From Pseudomonas morbosilactucae (GTDB lineage: Bacteria; Pseudomonadota; Gammaproteobacteria; Pseudomonadales; Pseudomonadaceae): a stretch of DNA of 64,000 nt. Every line of letters begins with the position of its first letter. The stretch's first letter is position 1. This document shows, in pieces, positions 15,035 through 23,816 of this stretch. The notes under the pieces were generated by a model. It was not told where the DNA came from. It was given only the letters and a program-made list of their open reading frames with translations, and made no database searches. The translations under genes and the position numbers were made by a program. The stretch spans positions 1 through 64,000 of the forward strand of contig NZ_JALQCW010000084.1 of assembly GCF_023241715.1 (NCBI RefSeq). The letters run 5' to 3'.

Positions 15035-15319
15035 TTAGACAAAAGGCTGGTCGGTAAAGCCGCGTGGCAGGCGCTGCCTGCCGGACATCGCGCTCAAGCG
15101 CTGGATCCAGGCGCTGCGCCAGTCATTGGCGGTGGTGGTTGCCTTGTTTTTACGTGCGGCTCTGCGGGCGGCGTTGCGTTGAGTGCGGCGGGCTTCCTTG
15201 AAGGCTTCGGTGCCTCGGCAGGTGCGGCATTTGACCCGTGTCAGTTCAGTGGTGGAACTGAGGTGGGAACCGTGATGGCCGCAGGCAAGATGCCCGGCAA
15301 CCTTGAAGTGAATGACCAT
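15035..15319 (-). CDS. Small basic protein with Cys/His motif
   Basis: 94 residues, start supported by AAGGAG 8 bases before the ATG. It opens M-V-I-H-F-K-V-A-G-H-L-A-C-G-H-H-G and has C-R-T-C at residues 31-34, so C13, H15/H16, C31 and C34 could bind a zinc ion. The middle is an Arg/Ala-rich helix (R-R-T-Q-R-N-A-A-R-R-A-A-R-K), which suggests nucleic-acid contact. This looks like a conserved Pseudomonas hypothetical protein; the function is unknown. Its transcript is ended by the hairpin at 14889-14916. Confidence 0.75.
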   Translation of the reverse strand: MVIHFKVAGHLACGHHGSHLSSTTELTRVKCRTCRGTEAFKEARRTQRNAARRAARKNKATTTANDWRSAWIQRLSAMSGRQRLPRGFTDQPFV

Positions 15320-15688
15320 AGTGCGTCTCCTTCCTGATAAGTGCGGGGCATGGGAAACAGCCTGCCATGCCCACCTGGACTGCGGGACGGCGGCGCCTGT
15401 TTAGGCGTTTGCTGTCCATGGAGCCGCACTGGCCGATTGGCCGAAGACTATCCCTGTCTATCCTGAGTGACGCAGGTCCTGGGCCTGTTGGTCGTTGGCG
15501 ATCCCATAGTTTTAGGACCTCCAGGGTGGTTCAACGTTCGGTGTTTTTGGGGCCAGGTGAATTGCCCACAATGTTGTTGTGCCTGGATGAGGCAAACGAA
15601 AAAACGCCGTTGTGAACAACGATCTTCGCCAGGCTTCACGCTAAGATGGCGGCTTTTTGCAAGCCCTCCAAGGGCAAGGGAGTTGCCG
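15320..15688. other. Divergent intergenic region without recognised features
   Basis: 369 bp between the basic protein and ybjQ-like gene. A GGGCATGG/CCATGCCC inverted repeat lies at about 15345-15373 without a T-run. Nothing else was recognised. Confidence 0.4.
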
Positions 15689-16009
15689 ATGATTGTCACC
15701 ACCACACAGCACATCGAGGGTCGGGAAATTGCCGCGTACCTGGACATCGTCAGCGCAGAGTCGGTGCAGGGGGTCAACCTGGTGCGTGATTTGTTCAGCG
15801 CGGTGCGGGACGTCTTCGGCGGTCGCTCACAGACCCTGGAGCGTGCATTGAAGGAGGCTCGGATTCAGGCCACCGACGAGATCAAGGCGCGGGCTCGCCA
15901 GTTACAGGCGGACGCTGTGCTGGGGCTGGATTTTGAGATCAGCATGGGCGGCGGTGGCAAAGGCATGGTGACGGTGTTTGTCACGGGCACCGCGGTCAAG
16001 CTCAAGTGA
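15689..16009 (+). CDS. YbjQ/UPF0145 family protein
   Basis: 106 residues, the normal length for UPF0145. The start at 15689 has AAGGGAG 7 bases upstream. Family hallmarks are the T-T-T-Q-H-I-E-G-R-E-I opening, the V-R-D-V-F-G-G-R-S segment near residue 43-51, A-x-x-x-A-R-x-L-Q-A-D-A-V-L-G-L-D-F in the second half, and a C-terminal T-G-T-A-V-K-L. The fold makes a pentamer in crystal structures of relatives. It is often called a heavy-metal-binding domain, but the role in cells is not established. Confidence 0.9.
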   Translation: MIVTTTQHIEGREIAAYLDIVSAESVQGVNLVRDLFSAVRDVFGGRSQTLERALKEARIQATDEIKARARQLQADAVLGLDFEISMGGGGKGMVTVFVTGTAVKLK

Positions 16010-16035
16010 GTTGAACCTGCGATGCCCTGCGGCGG

Positions 16036-16428
16036 TTACCCCGCGATGGGTGTACAGAGCTCCACCAGGGTGCCGTCCGGGCAGCGCAGGTAGGACACGG
16101 TCTGGCCCCAAGGCTTGAGGCTTGGGGGCGAGAGTTCGCTGGCGCCCTGGGCCAGGGCCTTGGCATGGGCGGCTTGAACCTCGTCGGTCACCAGGCCCAG
16201 TTCCATGCCCAGCGGTTGTGGCGATGAATGAGCCGCCACATGGCCGCTGCGGAAATTCATCTCGGCCAGTTGGTGGTCGGCGAAGGCGAGGGTGGTTTCG
16301 CCGCTCTCCAATTCGCCATAGGTGCCGGACTCATGCAGGAAGCGCCGGCTGAAGCCAAAGGCCTGTTCGAAAAACTGCAGCGACGCCTCGACGTCAGGCA
16401 CATAAACGATGGTGTATCCGAACTTCAT
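16036..16428 (-). CDS. VOC-family (glyoxalase/bleomycin resistance-like) protein
   Basis: 130 residues from the ATG at 16428, which gives M-K-F-G-Y-T-I-V-Y-V-P-D-V-E-A-S-L, the first beta-alpha-beta unit of the VOC fold. The second unit starts near G-L-V-T-D-E-V-Q-A-A-H and ends C-P-D-G-T-L-V-E-L-C with a metal-ligand-type glutamate. Members are metal-dependent lyases, dioxygenases or antibiotic-binding proteins; this single-module size fits a dimeric enzyme of unknown substrate. It lies 80 bp after the ABC-F gene on the same strand. Confidence 0.85.
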   Translation of the reverse strand: MKFGYTIVYVPDVEASLQFFEQAFGFSRRFLHESGTYGELESGETTLAFADHQLAEMNFRSGHVAAHSSPQPLGMELGLVTDEVQAAHAKALAQGASELSPPSLKPWGQTVSYLRCPDGTLVELCTPIAG

Positions 16429-16508
16429 GGGGTAACGATCCGTGTCGATTATCGGGGCGCGAAGATTATCACGCCCAATACCGCTGAGTCGGTGCGGTGG
16501 CGGAGAGT

Positions 16509-18149
16509 TCATGGCGCGGCCTCGTGCAAGTACCACCCTTCAGGCGTCCACAACAGGTGATGGGTGGGTTCGAGCGCATCGATAAACGCCTGATCGTGGG
16601 AGGCCACCAGCAGCGCTCCGGGAAAGTCCCGCAAGGCCGTTTCGAAGGCCTGTACCGATGCCAGGTCCAGATGGTTGGTAGGCTCATCCAACAACAGCAG
16701 CTTGGCTGGAAGAGGGCGCCACACGGCGCTGGTCAGTGCGGCTTTCAGGCGCTCGCCGCCACTCAATAAACCACTGGGTCGTGTCACCTGCCGGGGTGAG
16801 AGTTGCAGGTGGGCCAGGTGATTGCGCAAGGCGCTTTCATCCCCGGGGCCGTTGGCGGTCAGTAGTTGTTCGAGCACTGAGCGTTGGGGGGCTAGTTGCG
16901 CCAGCGACTGATCGAGGTAGGCGCAACTGACAGACACCGTGCACCGCCCGCTCAGCGGCACGCATTCGCCGGCGAGCATCTTCAACAAGGTGGATTTGCC
17001 ACAGCCATTGGGCCCGCTGAGGATGACCCGGGCCGGGCCTTTGATGTGGCAGGTCAGGTAGCTTGAGGGCGCTGTCGGCGGCAACCAGGGCAGTTGCGCG
17101 CGCTCCAGGGAGAGCACCTGCTGCCCGCTGGGCACGGCGCTGGCCGGAAGGTTGAGCAGCACCGGGGCATCGGCCAAGACCCGTTCATAGGCCGTACGCA
17201 CCTGGGCGTCGAGGTTCGATTTGTGGTCCTGATGGGCGTGGCGCACCTTGCCCATGATGTCCCGCGCCGCGCCTTTGAGCTGGGCCCGTTCAAAACCTGC
17301 GACATTGGCCGTCATCGCCTGCTTGCGGGACAGGGCGGCATGTCGCTGGATGCTGTCGTGCTCCTGTTGCAGGCGTTTGCGCTCGCGGCTACGTTGGCTG
17401 CGCGCCTGTTCCAGCGCGGCCTGGCTGGCGCTGTCTTGTGCTTGGCGCCTGGCCAGGAATTCAGCATGGCTGCCGCTGTGGCGTTGCACGCCCTGGGCGC
17501 TGATTTCGACGATGCACTGCACGGTGTCGAGCAGTGGGCGATCATGGCTGATCACAATCAGCCCGCCGCGCCAGGCTTGCAATTGCTGGGTCAACCAGTG
17601 CCGCCCGGCACGGTCCAGGTGATTGCTGGGTTCGTCCAGCAGCAAAAGGTCGGCATCGCTGAGCAGGGCGCCGATCATCGCTACCCGAGCCCGCTGCCCA
17701 CCGCTGAGGCTGGCGGCCGAGTCCTCGGCGCGCAGGTGGCCGAGGCCGGCGCCATCGAGCATCTGCGCCATGCGCTCGGCGAGGTCCCAGCGCTCGTCCA
17801 CCTGCTGCAAATCCATCAACGATGCCTCGCCTGCTGCCAAGCGCTTTAGCGCTTGCAAGGTCGGCGCAACTCCGGCGAGTTCGGCCACGCTGTGGGCCGC
17901 GGTGATGGCGAGATCCTGGGCGACATAGGCCAGGCTGCCGTGGCGGCTGATGCTGCCCGACGACGGCTGCAGTTCCCCGGCGAGCAGGCGGGCGAGCAGC
18001 GACTTACCGCTGCCGTTGCGTCCGATGATGGCCGTGGGGCGACGGTCGAAGCTGAGGTTCAGTGAGTCGAACAGAGTTTCGCCATGGGCGAAGCGATAAG
18101 TCAGCTGATTCAGGGAAATCAGCGCAGGTTGCCGTGTGACCTGAGTCAT
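16509..18149 (-). CDS. ABC-F family ATPase
   Basis: 546 residues; the start at 18149 has GGAGG 6 bases upstream. Two ABC domains without membrane segments: the first with G-R-N-G-S-G-K-S (near residues 42-49), signature L-S-G-G-Q-R-A and L-L-L-L-D-E-P-S-N-H-L-D, the second with G-P-N-G-C-G-K-S-T, L-L-S-G-G-E-R and L-L-L-L-D-E-P-T-N-H-L-D. An Arg/Gln-rich linker (S-Q-R-S-R-E-R-K-R-L) joins them, as in ABC-F proteins that act in the ribosomal E site. It could be a translation factor or an antibiotic-protection factor; the short linker does not settle which. Confidence 0.9.
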   Translation of the reverse strand: MTQVTRQPALISLNQLTYRFAHGETLFDSLNLSFDRRPTAIIGRNGSGKSLLARLLAGELQPSSGSISRHGSLAYVAQDLAITAAHSVAELAGVAPTLQALKRLAAGEASLMDLQQVDERWDLAERMAQMLDGAGLGHLRAEDSAASLSGGQRARVAMIGALLSDADLLLLDEPSNHLDRAGRHWLTQQLQAWRGGLIVISHDRPLLDTVQCIVEISAQGVQRHSGSHAEFLARRQAQDSASQAALEQARSQRSRERKRLQQEHDSIQRHAALSRKQAMTANVAGFERAQLKGAARDIMGKVRHAHQDHKSNLDAQVRTAYERVLADAPVLLNLPASAVPSGQQVLSLERAQLPWLPPTAPSSYLTCHIKGPARVILSGPNGCGKSTLLKMLAGECVPLSGRCTVSVSCAYLDQSLAQLAPQRSVLEQLLTANGPGDESALRNHLAHLQLSPRQVTRPSGLLSGGERLKAALTSAVWRPLPAKLLLLDEPTNHLDLASVQAFETALRDFPGALLVASHDQAFIDALEPTHHLLWTPEGWYLHEAAP

Positions 18150-18313
18150 CAGCACCTCCAAAAAATGCAGGGGAAACCAACAAGCGCAGGGACTGGCTTG
18201 TCGCGAGGGCATTCTGGAAGGCTTAGTGATTCACGTCGGCAATCGTCCTGGGACGGTGGGGAGGGGCGTAGCCTAGCGCGCAGTAAGCAGGCGTGACAAC
18301 CCCGTCTGCCCGG

Positions 18314-19342
18314 TCAGGTTTTAAGCAAGCGTTCGAGAAACATCGCCAGGCCGACTTCCTCGGCTTTCAAGCCCTTGCGCACCCGAGGCTTGGGCAGCGT
18401 CGCCAGTTCGCCGAGCAGAAAGCTGTCCAGTAGCGCCGGGTGGATATAGCAACGCCGGCACACTGCGGGTGTGTTGCCCAGCTGTTTGGCCACATTTTTC
18501 ACGGCTTCGACGATGTGCTTCCTCGCTTGCGTTTCCGGCTCCCAATGCAGTTCCCGTAGCTGGGCCAGGGCCTGGCTGCTGCCGGCCCAGGTGCGGTAAT
18601 CCTTGGCGGTGAAGTCGGCGCCGGTGAGTTCATGCAGGTACGCATTGACGTCCGAGGAGCTGATGCTGCGCCGCTGGCCGTCCTCGTCCAGGTACTGGAA
18701 CAGGTCTTGCCCCGGCAGCTCCATGCAGCGCTTGACGATGCGCGCCAGGCGGCGGTCCTTGACGGTGATCTGATGCTCGATGCCGCTCTTGCCACGAAAC
18801 TGGAAGAGGATGTCCGGGCCTTTGATCGCCACATGCTTGCTGCGCAAGGTGGTCAAGCCATAGGAGCGGTTGTCCCGCGCGTACTCGCGGTTACCGACCC
18901 GGATCAGGGTGGCATCCAGCAGGCTGATGACCGTGGCCAGGACCTTGGTGCGGCTGAACCCGGGTTCGCTCAGTAGGTCGTCCAGGTGCTGCCGCAACTT
19001 GGGCAGGGCTCTGCCGAACTGCAGCAGACGCGAGTATTTGTCGGCATCGCGCACTTCGCGCCAGCGCGGGTGATAGCGGTATTGCTTGCGTCCCCGGGCA
19101 TCGCGCCCAGTGGCTTGCAGATGGCCTCGCGGGTCGGCGCAGATCCACACGTCGCTGTACGCCGGAGGGACAGCCAGGGCGTTGATCCGTTGCAGCTCGT
19201 CCGGGTCCTTGATGACGCCGCCCTGGGCATCGACGTAGCTGAAACCGCCCCGACGCTTTTTGCGCCGGATGCCCGGCTGACGGTCATCGACGTAATGCAG
19301 GCCGGCGGGAACCGGCGGTTCGGACGGGGCGCGGTCGGGCAT
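18314..19342 (-). CDS. DNA topoisomerase IB
   Basis: 342 residues. An ATG at 19342 with AAGGA 8 bases upstream is preferred to a TTG six codons earlier. It matches the poxvirus-like bacterial topoisomerase IB: N-terminal G-L-H-Y-V-D-D-R-Q-P-G-I-R-R, then R-Y-H-P-R-W, the catalytic R-V-G-N-x-E-Y-A-R-D-N segment, K-G-K/S-G-I-E-H motif, and T-P-A-V-C-R-R-C-Y-I-H-P with the nucleophilic tyrosine at about Y299. The enzyme relaxes supercoils by a 3'-phosphotyrosyl intermediate. It is common as an extra topoisomerase in Pseudomonas. Confidence 0.95.
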   Translation of the reverse strand: MPDRAPSEPPVPAGLHYVDDRQPGIRRKKRRGGFSYVDAQGGVIKDPDELQRINALAVPPAYSDVWICADPRGHLQATGRDARGRKQYRYHPRWREVRDADKYSRLLQFGRALPKLRQHLDDLLSEPGFSRTKVLATVISLLDATLIRVGNREYARDNRSYGLTTLRSKHVAIKGPDILFQFRGKSGIEHQITVKDRRLARIVKRCMELPGQDLFQYLDEDGQRRSISSSDVNAYLHELTGADFTAKDYRTWAGSSQALAQLRELHWEPETQARKHIVEAVKNVAKQLGNTPAVCRRCYIHPALLDSFLLGELATLPKPRVRKGLKAEEVGLAMFLERLLKT

Positions 19343-19426
19343 GGCGGGGTTCCTTGGCAAAGGGTGGGGCCTCTTTGCAGATTGACCGCAAGCCCTGCCC
19401 GTTGGTGCCCCAGCGTTGGCGGTGAT

Positions 19427-20515
19427 TCAGGCCAGCACTGCCACGGCCTTGATCTGTGCCCAGAGCGCCTGGCCCGGGTGCACCGCCAACTGGTCCCGGG
19501 AGAAACGGGTGATCCGCGCCAGCAGCGGGGTGCCCGCTGCGTCCAGGCGCACCAGCACGTGGGCGCTGTTGTCGGCAGCGATTTCACTGCTGACGCTGAC
19601 CGGCAAGCGATTGAGGATGCTGCTGTGCTCCCCGGCCTGCAGGCTCAGGCTGACGTCTCGAGCCTGGACCTTGAACCTCAAGTGCTTGCCCACGGCGAGG
19701 GGCGCGTGAGCCACCCGCACATTGAGCTGGCTGCCCGGTAACTGCAGGGTCAACAGTTGGTAGTGGGAGTCGTAGCGGATGACTTGGCCCTCGATCACCA
19801 CGCCAGCCTCGTCTCCCAAGGCCAGGGGCAGGTCGAGACGTGCCAGGGTTTCGCCGATCGGTCCGCTGGCCAGGGCTTTGCCCTCGTTGAGCAGGACGAT
19901 GTGGTCGGCCAGGCGCGCCACTTCATCCTGGGCGTGGCTGACATACAGCAGTGGAATATCCAGCTCGTCGTGCAGGCGTTCGAGGTACGGCAGGATCTCG
20001 CTTTTACGCTTGGCATCGAGGGCCGCCAGGGGTTCGTCCATCAGCAGTAACCGGGGGCTGGTGAGCAGGGCGCGGGCAATGCCGACGCGCTGGCGCTCGC
20101 CGCCGGACAGATGTTGCGGATGGCGTTCCAGCAGATGGCCGATGCCGAGCAGTTCGGTGGCGTGGGCCATGTCCACTCGGCGCTGATGGCGGGCAATGCG
20201 TCGCAGGCCGAACTCCAGGTTGCCGCGCACCGACAGGTGGGGGAACAGGCTGGCTTCCTGGAATACATAACCCAGGGCGCGTTTGTGCGGCGGCAAAAAC
20301 AGGCCTTTGTGGCTGTCCTGCCAGACCTCGTCATTGATCCGCACCAAGCCCTCGGGCGCGCGTTCAAGACCGGCGATGCAGCGCAGGCAACTGGTCTTGC
20401 CGGAGCCGGAATGGCCGTACAGCGCGGTGACGCCACGCCCGGGCAGGTGCAGGTCCAGGTCTAGGCTGAACGCCGGATAGTCGAGCTTGAGGCGCACATC
20501 AATGGTCGAGGTCAT
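19427..20515 (-). CDS. modC: Molybdate ABC transporter ATP-binding protein ModC
   Basis: 362 residues. The ABC domain has Walker A G-H-S-G-S-G-K-T-S (near 35-43), signature L-S-G-G-E-R-Q-R-V and Walker B L-L-L-M-D-E-P-L-A-A-L-D. The C-terminal 130 residues are the molybdate-binding TOBE/MOP domain (S-V-S-S-E-I-A-A-D-N-S-A-H-V-L-V-R-L-D), which distinguishes ModC from sulfate or Fe ATPases. It powers molybdate uptake with ModB and ModA, for molybdenum-cofactor enzymes. It follows modB with a 3-bp gap as the last gene of the operon. Confidence 0.97.
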   Translation of the reverse strand: MTSTIDVRLKLDYPAFSLDLDLHLPGRGVTALYGHSGSGKTSCLRCIAGLERAPEGLVRINDEVWQDSHKGLFLPPHKRALGYVFQEASLFPHLSVRGNLEFGLRRIARHQRRVDMAHATELLGIGHLLERHPQHLSGGERQRVGIARALLTSPRLLLMDEPLAALDAKRKSEILPYLERLHDELDIPLLYVSHAQDEVARLADHIVLLNEGKALASGPIGETLARLDLPLALGDEAGVVIEGQVIRYDSHYQLLTLQLPGSQLNVRVAHAPLAVGKHLRFKVQARDVSLSLQAGEHSSILNRLPVSVSSEIAADNSAHVLVRLDAAGTPLLARITRFSRDQLAVHPGQALWAQIKAVAVLA

Positions 20516-20518
20516 GGG

Positions 20519-21199
20519 TCAGCTCCAGCCGGCCTTGGTCTGGCGGCTGGAGTACAGGGCCAGCAGCACCAGGAATGAGAACACCAGCATGGCGCCCGCC
20601 AGCCAATGGGCTTGCAAGTATTCCATGGCTTCGACGTGGTCGTAGATCTGCACCGAGACCACTCGGGTCTTGTCGGGAATGTTGCCGCCAATCATCAGCA
20701 CCACACCGAACTCACCGACGGTGTGGGCAAAGCCGAGAATCGACGCGGTGATAAACCCCGGCCGGGCCAAGGGCAGAATCACGCTGAAAAAGGTGTCCCA
20801 GGGATTGGCACGCAAGGTCGCGGCCACCTCCAGGGGACGGCTGCCGATCGCCGAGAAAGCGTTCTGCAGGGGTTGCACCACAAAGGGCATGGAATAGATC
20901 ACCGAACCGATCACCAGCCCGCTGAAACTGAACGTCAGGGTGCCCAGCCCCAGGGACTGGGTGAACTGGCCAATCACCCCGTTGGGCCCCAGCGCCAACA
21001 GCAGGTAGAAGCCGATCACCGTCGGCGGCAGCACCAGGGGCAGGGCCACAATCGCGCCGATGGGGCCGCGCAGCCGGGAGCGGGTGCGCGACAGCCACAG
21101 GGCGATGGGAGTGCCGATAATCAGCAGAATCAGGGTCGTCAGGGACGCCAGTTTCAGGGTCAGCCAGATGGCGGCGAAGTCGGCACTCGATAGCGGCAT
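20519..21199 (-). CDS. modB: Molybdate ABC transporter permease ModB
   Basis: 226 residues, with about five membrane helices (first at 12-34). The EAA loop appears as E-V-A-A-T-L-R-A-N-P-W-D-T-F-F near residue 128-142, where ModC docks. The start at 21199 abuts the modA stop (21200), so the two are translationally coupled. It forms the inner-membrane channel for molybdate. Confidence 0.96.
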   Translation of the reverse strand: MPLSSADFAAIWLTLKLASLTTLILLIIGTPIALWLSRTRSRLRGPIGAIVALPLVLPPTVIGFYLLLALGPNGVIGQFTQSLGLGTLTFSFSGLVIGSVIYSMPFVVQPLQNAFSAIGSRPLEVAATLRANPWDTFFSVILPLARPGFITASILGFAHTVGEFGVVLMIGGNIPDKTRVVSVQIYDHVEAMEYLQAHWLAGAMLVFSFLVLLALYSSRQTKAGWS

Positions 21200-21967
21200 T
21201 TAGAGTTGGTAACCGTAGGACTTGATGACGGCCGCGGCTTTTGGCCCCTTGAGGTAGTCAACCAGCGCCTTGGCGGCTGGGTTGTCTTTACCTTTGTTGA
21301 GGATCACCGCGTCCTGCTTGATTGCATCGTGCATCTGCTCGGGCACGATCCAGGCCGAGCCGCTGCTGACTTTGCCGTCTTTGTAGATCTGCGACAAGGC
21401 AACAAAGCCCAACTCGGCGTTGCCGGTGGAGACGAACTGATAGGCCTGGGTGATGTTCTGGCCTTCGACGAGCTTGTCCTTGACCTTGTCGGTCAGGTCC
21501 AGCTTGGCCAGGACTTGAGTGGCGGCCAGGCCATACGGCGCGGTTTTCGGGTTGGCGATGGACAGGTGCTTGTACTGGTTGTCCTTGAGGACTTGGCCCT
21601 TGGCGTCGACATAACCTTCCTTGGCCGACCACAGCGCCAGGGTGCCGATGGCGTAGGTAAAGCGCGAGCCCTTGACCGTGTCGCCTTCGCTTTCAAGTTT
21701 TTGCGGCGTGGTGTCGTCGGCGGAGAGGAACACTTCGAACGGCGCGCCATTCTTGATCTGGGTATAGAACTGCCCTGTGGCGCCATAGGCGGCTACCAGT
21801 TTGTGGCCGGTGTCTTTTTCAAAGTCGGCGGCGATGGCCTGGATCGGCGCGGTGAAGTTGGCAGCGACCGCCACCTGGACTTCATCGGCCTGGACCGAGC
21901 CCATGGCGAATGCGGCGAGCAGGGTGGCGAGGCACGTCGGGGCAAAACTTGAGGCGCGAAGGGTCAT
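21200..21967 (-). CDS. modA: Molybdate-binding periplasmic protein ModA
   Basis: 255 residues with a signal peptide cleaved near V-Q-A-D-E (about residue 27). The mature N-terminus V-Q-V-A-V-A-A-N-F-T-A-P is typical for ModA, and Y-G-A-T-G-Q-F-Y-T-Q and F-L-S-A-D-D supply the serine/backbone ligands around the oxyanion. CGGAG precedes the ATG. First gene of modABC; a ModE-like palindrome lies 73 bp upstream of its start. Confidence 0.96.
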   Translation of the reverse strand: MTLRASSFAPTCLATLLAAFAMGSVQADEVQVAVAANFTAPIQAIAADFEKDTGHKLVAAYGATGQFYTQIKNGAPFEVFLSADDTTPQKLESEGDTVKGSRFTYAIGTLALWSAKEGYVDAKGQVLKDNQYKHLSIANPKTAPYGLAATQVLAKLDLTDKVKDKLVEGQNITQAYQFVSTGNAELGFVALSQIYKDGKVSSGSAWIVPEQMHDAIKQDAVILNKGKDNPAAKALVDYLKGPKAAAVIKSYGYQL

Positions 21968-22039
21968 GAAGCAGCTCCGTTGAGGGCAAGGGCGTGGCGC
22001 AGAGGGTGAGAGGGGGACTGCACCGACGGTCGGTTAAAG

Positions 22040-22063
22040 CGCTGTATAGCGGAATATATAGCG
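22040..22063 (-). promoter_or_regulatory. ModE-like operator upstream of modABC
   Basis: CGCTATATA (22063-22055 on the minus strand) and TATACAGCG (22048-22040) are inverted arms with one mismatch around a 6-bp centre, close to the CG-x-TATA...TATA-x-CG pattern of ModE sites. Repression of modA by ModE-molybdate is expected. No modE gene is in the window. Confidence 0.65.
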
Positions 22064-22145
22064 AATGACCGACGAACGGAACTGCGGGTGTCTGGGGGGG
22101 AAGCGTCAGGCCGGCCGCGACCGATGTCGCGGCCGCGACGCGGCG

Positions 22146-23210
22146 TCAGCGTCGCTGGAGTTGCGCCAGAGCTTTCTCGGCCAGGTGGCGGGTCAGTTCA
22201 CCGGTTGGCAGTTCGATGCCCAGGCGCAGGGCCTGCCCGGACCAGAGGTTGGCGAAATCCGCGTCATCCTTGGCTCGCAGTGGCATCAAGGCTCCGCCAG
22301 CCAGGGGGAACGCCGGTGCCAATGGGTTGATGGGGCCGATTTCACGCATCACTCGGTTGACGATGCCCCGGGCCGGTCGCCCGGTGAATAGGTTGGTCAG
22401 GGCGGTCTGGCTTTCCTTGGCACTGCGCAGGGCCTTGTGGTGGGCCGCACTGATCTTGGCTTCCGGTGTGAACAGGTAGGCGGTACCCAGTTGCACCGCC
22501 GAGGCGCCCAGGGCCAGGGCTGCAACGATGCCCCGGGCGTCACCAATACCGCCGGCGGCAATCACTGGTAGATTCACGGCATCGACGATTTGCGGCACCA
22601 GGGCCAGGGTGCCGACCTGGGTATTGAGGTCGTCGGTGAGGAATAGGGCGCGGTGGCCGCCGGCTTCGTAGCCCATGGCGATGATCGCGTCGCAGCCGTG
22701 TTGCTCTAGCCACAGGGCTTCATCCACGGTGCTGGCCGAAGAGAGGATCTTGGCCCCGGTGGCCTTGACCCGTTGCAGCAGGCCGGCCTCGGGCAGGCCA
22801 AAGTGGAAGCTGACGATTTCCGGGCGCAGCTCTTCCACCAGCTCACAACTGACCCGATCAAACGGCGCACGGCTGCTGACCGGCGTGGGGGCCTCGAAGT
22901 CCGCACCCAGCTCGCGATAATAGGGTTCCAGGGCGCTTTTCCAGCGGGCATCGCGCTGGGCGTCGGGGGCGGGCGTCTGGTGGCAGAAAAAGTTCAGGTT
23001 CAGCGGGGCCTGGGTCGCCAGGCGAATGGCTTGGACTTCCTGGCGAATCTGCTCCGGGGTGAGCATGGCGCAGGGCAGGGAGCCCAATGCGCCGGCCTGG
23101 GCGGCGGCGATGACCATGGCCGAGCCGGTGGCACCGGCCATGGGGGCTTGAATGATCGGCAGTTCGATGCCTAACAGATCGAGAATGCGGGTATCGGGCC
23201 ACTGGCTCAT
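22146..23210 (-). CDS. Nitronate monooxygenase
   Basis: 354 residues, FMN-dependent TIM-barrel. It opens with L-G-I-E-L-P-I-I-Q-A-P-M-A-G, and has the G-G-H segment M-G-Y-E-A-G-G-H-R-A with the conserved histidine, and A-A-G-G-I-G-D-A-R-G plus G-A-S-A-V-Q-L-G-T-A-Y-L for FMN phosphate binding. Members oxidise alkyl nitronates such as propionate-3-nitronate to aldehydes/oxo acids and nitrite. It is transcribed away from the GyrI-like gene. Cytoplasmic, probably single-gene. Confidence 0.93.
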   Translation of the reverse strand: MSQWPDTRILDLLGIELPIIQAPMAGATGSAMVIAAAQAGALGSLPCAMLTPEQIRQEVQAIRLATQAPLNLNFFCHQTPAPDAQRDARWKSALEPYYRELGADFEAPTPVSSRAPFDRVSCELVEELRPEIVSFHFGLPEAGLLQRVKATGAKILSSASTVDEALWLEQHGCDAIIAMGYEAGGHRALFLTDDLNTQVGTLALVPQIVDAVNLPVIAAGGIGDARGIVAALALGASAVQLGTAYLFTPEAKISAAHHKALRSAKESQTALTNLFTGRPARGIVNRVMREIGPINPLAPAFPLAGGALMPLRAKDDADFANLWSGQALRLGIELPTGELTRHLAEKALAQLQRR

Positions 23211-23327
23211 GAGGCATATTCTCCGGCAGAAAAATTAACGACGGCAGCGCGGGGTTTGTATCAGGAGTTGCTGGTACAAGGCCAGGCGATGTTGACTCGA
23301 TCACTGCTCCACACAGGAAGATTGACC

Positions 23328-23816
23328 ATGGATGTAAAACAGCGCGAAGTCCTGCCTTTTCGCGTGGCGGGCTTGCAGGTCCGCACCCGTAACGCCGACG
23401 AGCAACAGGCGCAGACTGCGCAGATCGGCCCGATGTGGCAGCGTTTTTACCTTGAGGACCTGTTCGATAAGGTCAGCCACAAACAGCCGGACTCCTTTGT
23501 CTACGGTGTGTACTCCAACTATGAATCCGACGCTTCCGGGCTGTTCGATGTAACGGCTGGCGTAGCGCTGGCGGCACCCGGCAGTGATTACCCGGAGGTG
23601 GAGATCGAGGGCGGCGAATACCTGGTGTTCAGTGCCCGGGGCGCGATGCCCGATGTGGTGATTCAGACCTGGGGCCTGATCTGGGCCTACTTTCAGGACA
23701 ATCCCCAGGTCCGCCGCCGGTTTGTCAGCGATTTCGAGGTGTACACCGGCCCCGACTCGGTGGCGATCTACATCGGCATTCAGTCCCCGGATGCGCCTTC
23801 GCGTTCCAGCAACTGA
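23328..23816 (+). CDS. GyrI-like/AraC effector-binding domain protein
   Basis: 162 residues from the ATG at 23328, with AGGAAG 8 bases upstream. It has the stand-alone effector-binding (Rob/GyrI) fold: an opening beta-strand F-R-V-A-G-L-Q-V-R-T, the helix with G-P-M-W-Q-R-F-Y, F-V-Y-G-V-Y-S-N-Y-E in the middle and Y-T-G-P-D-S-V-A-I-Y-I-G-I at the end. No DNA-binding domain is present. Such proteins bind hydrophobic cations or drugs, or inhibit gyrase. Its 3' end overlaps the ada 3' end by 37 bp on the opposite strand. Confidence 0.85.
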   Translation: MDVKQREVLPFRVAGLQVRTRNADEQQAQTAQIGPMWQRFYLEDLFDKVSHKQPDSFVYGVYSNYESDASGLFDVTAGVALAAPGSDYPEVEIEGGEYLVFSARGAMPDVVIQTWGLIWAYFQDNPQVRRRFVSDFEVYTGPDSVAIYIGIQSPDAPSRSSN

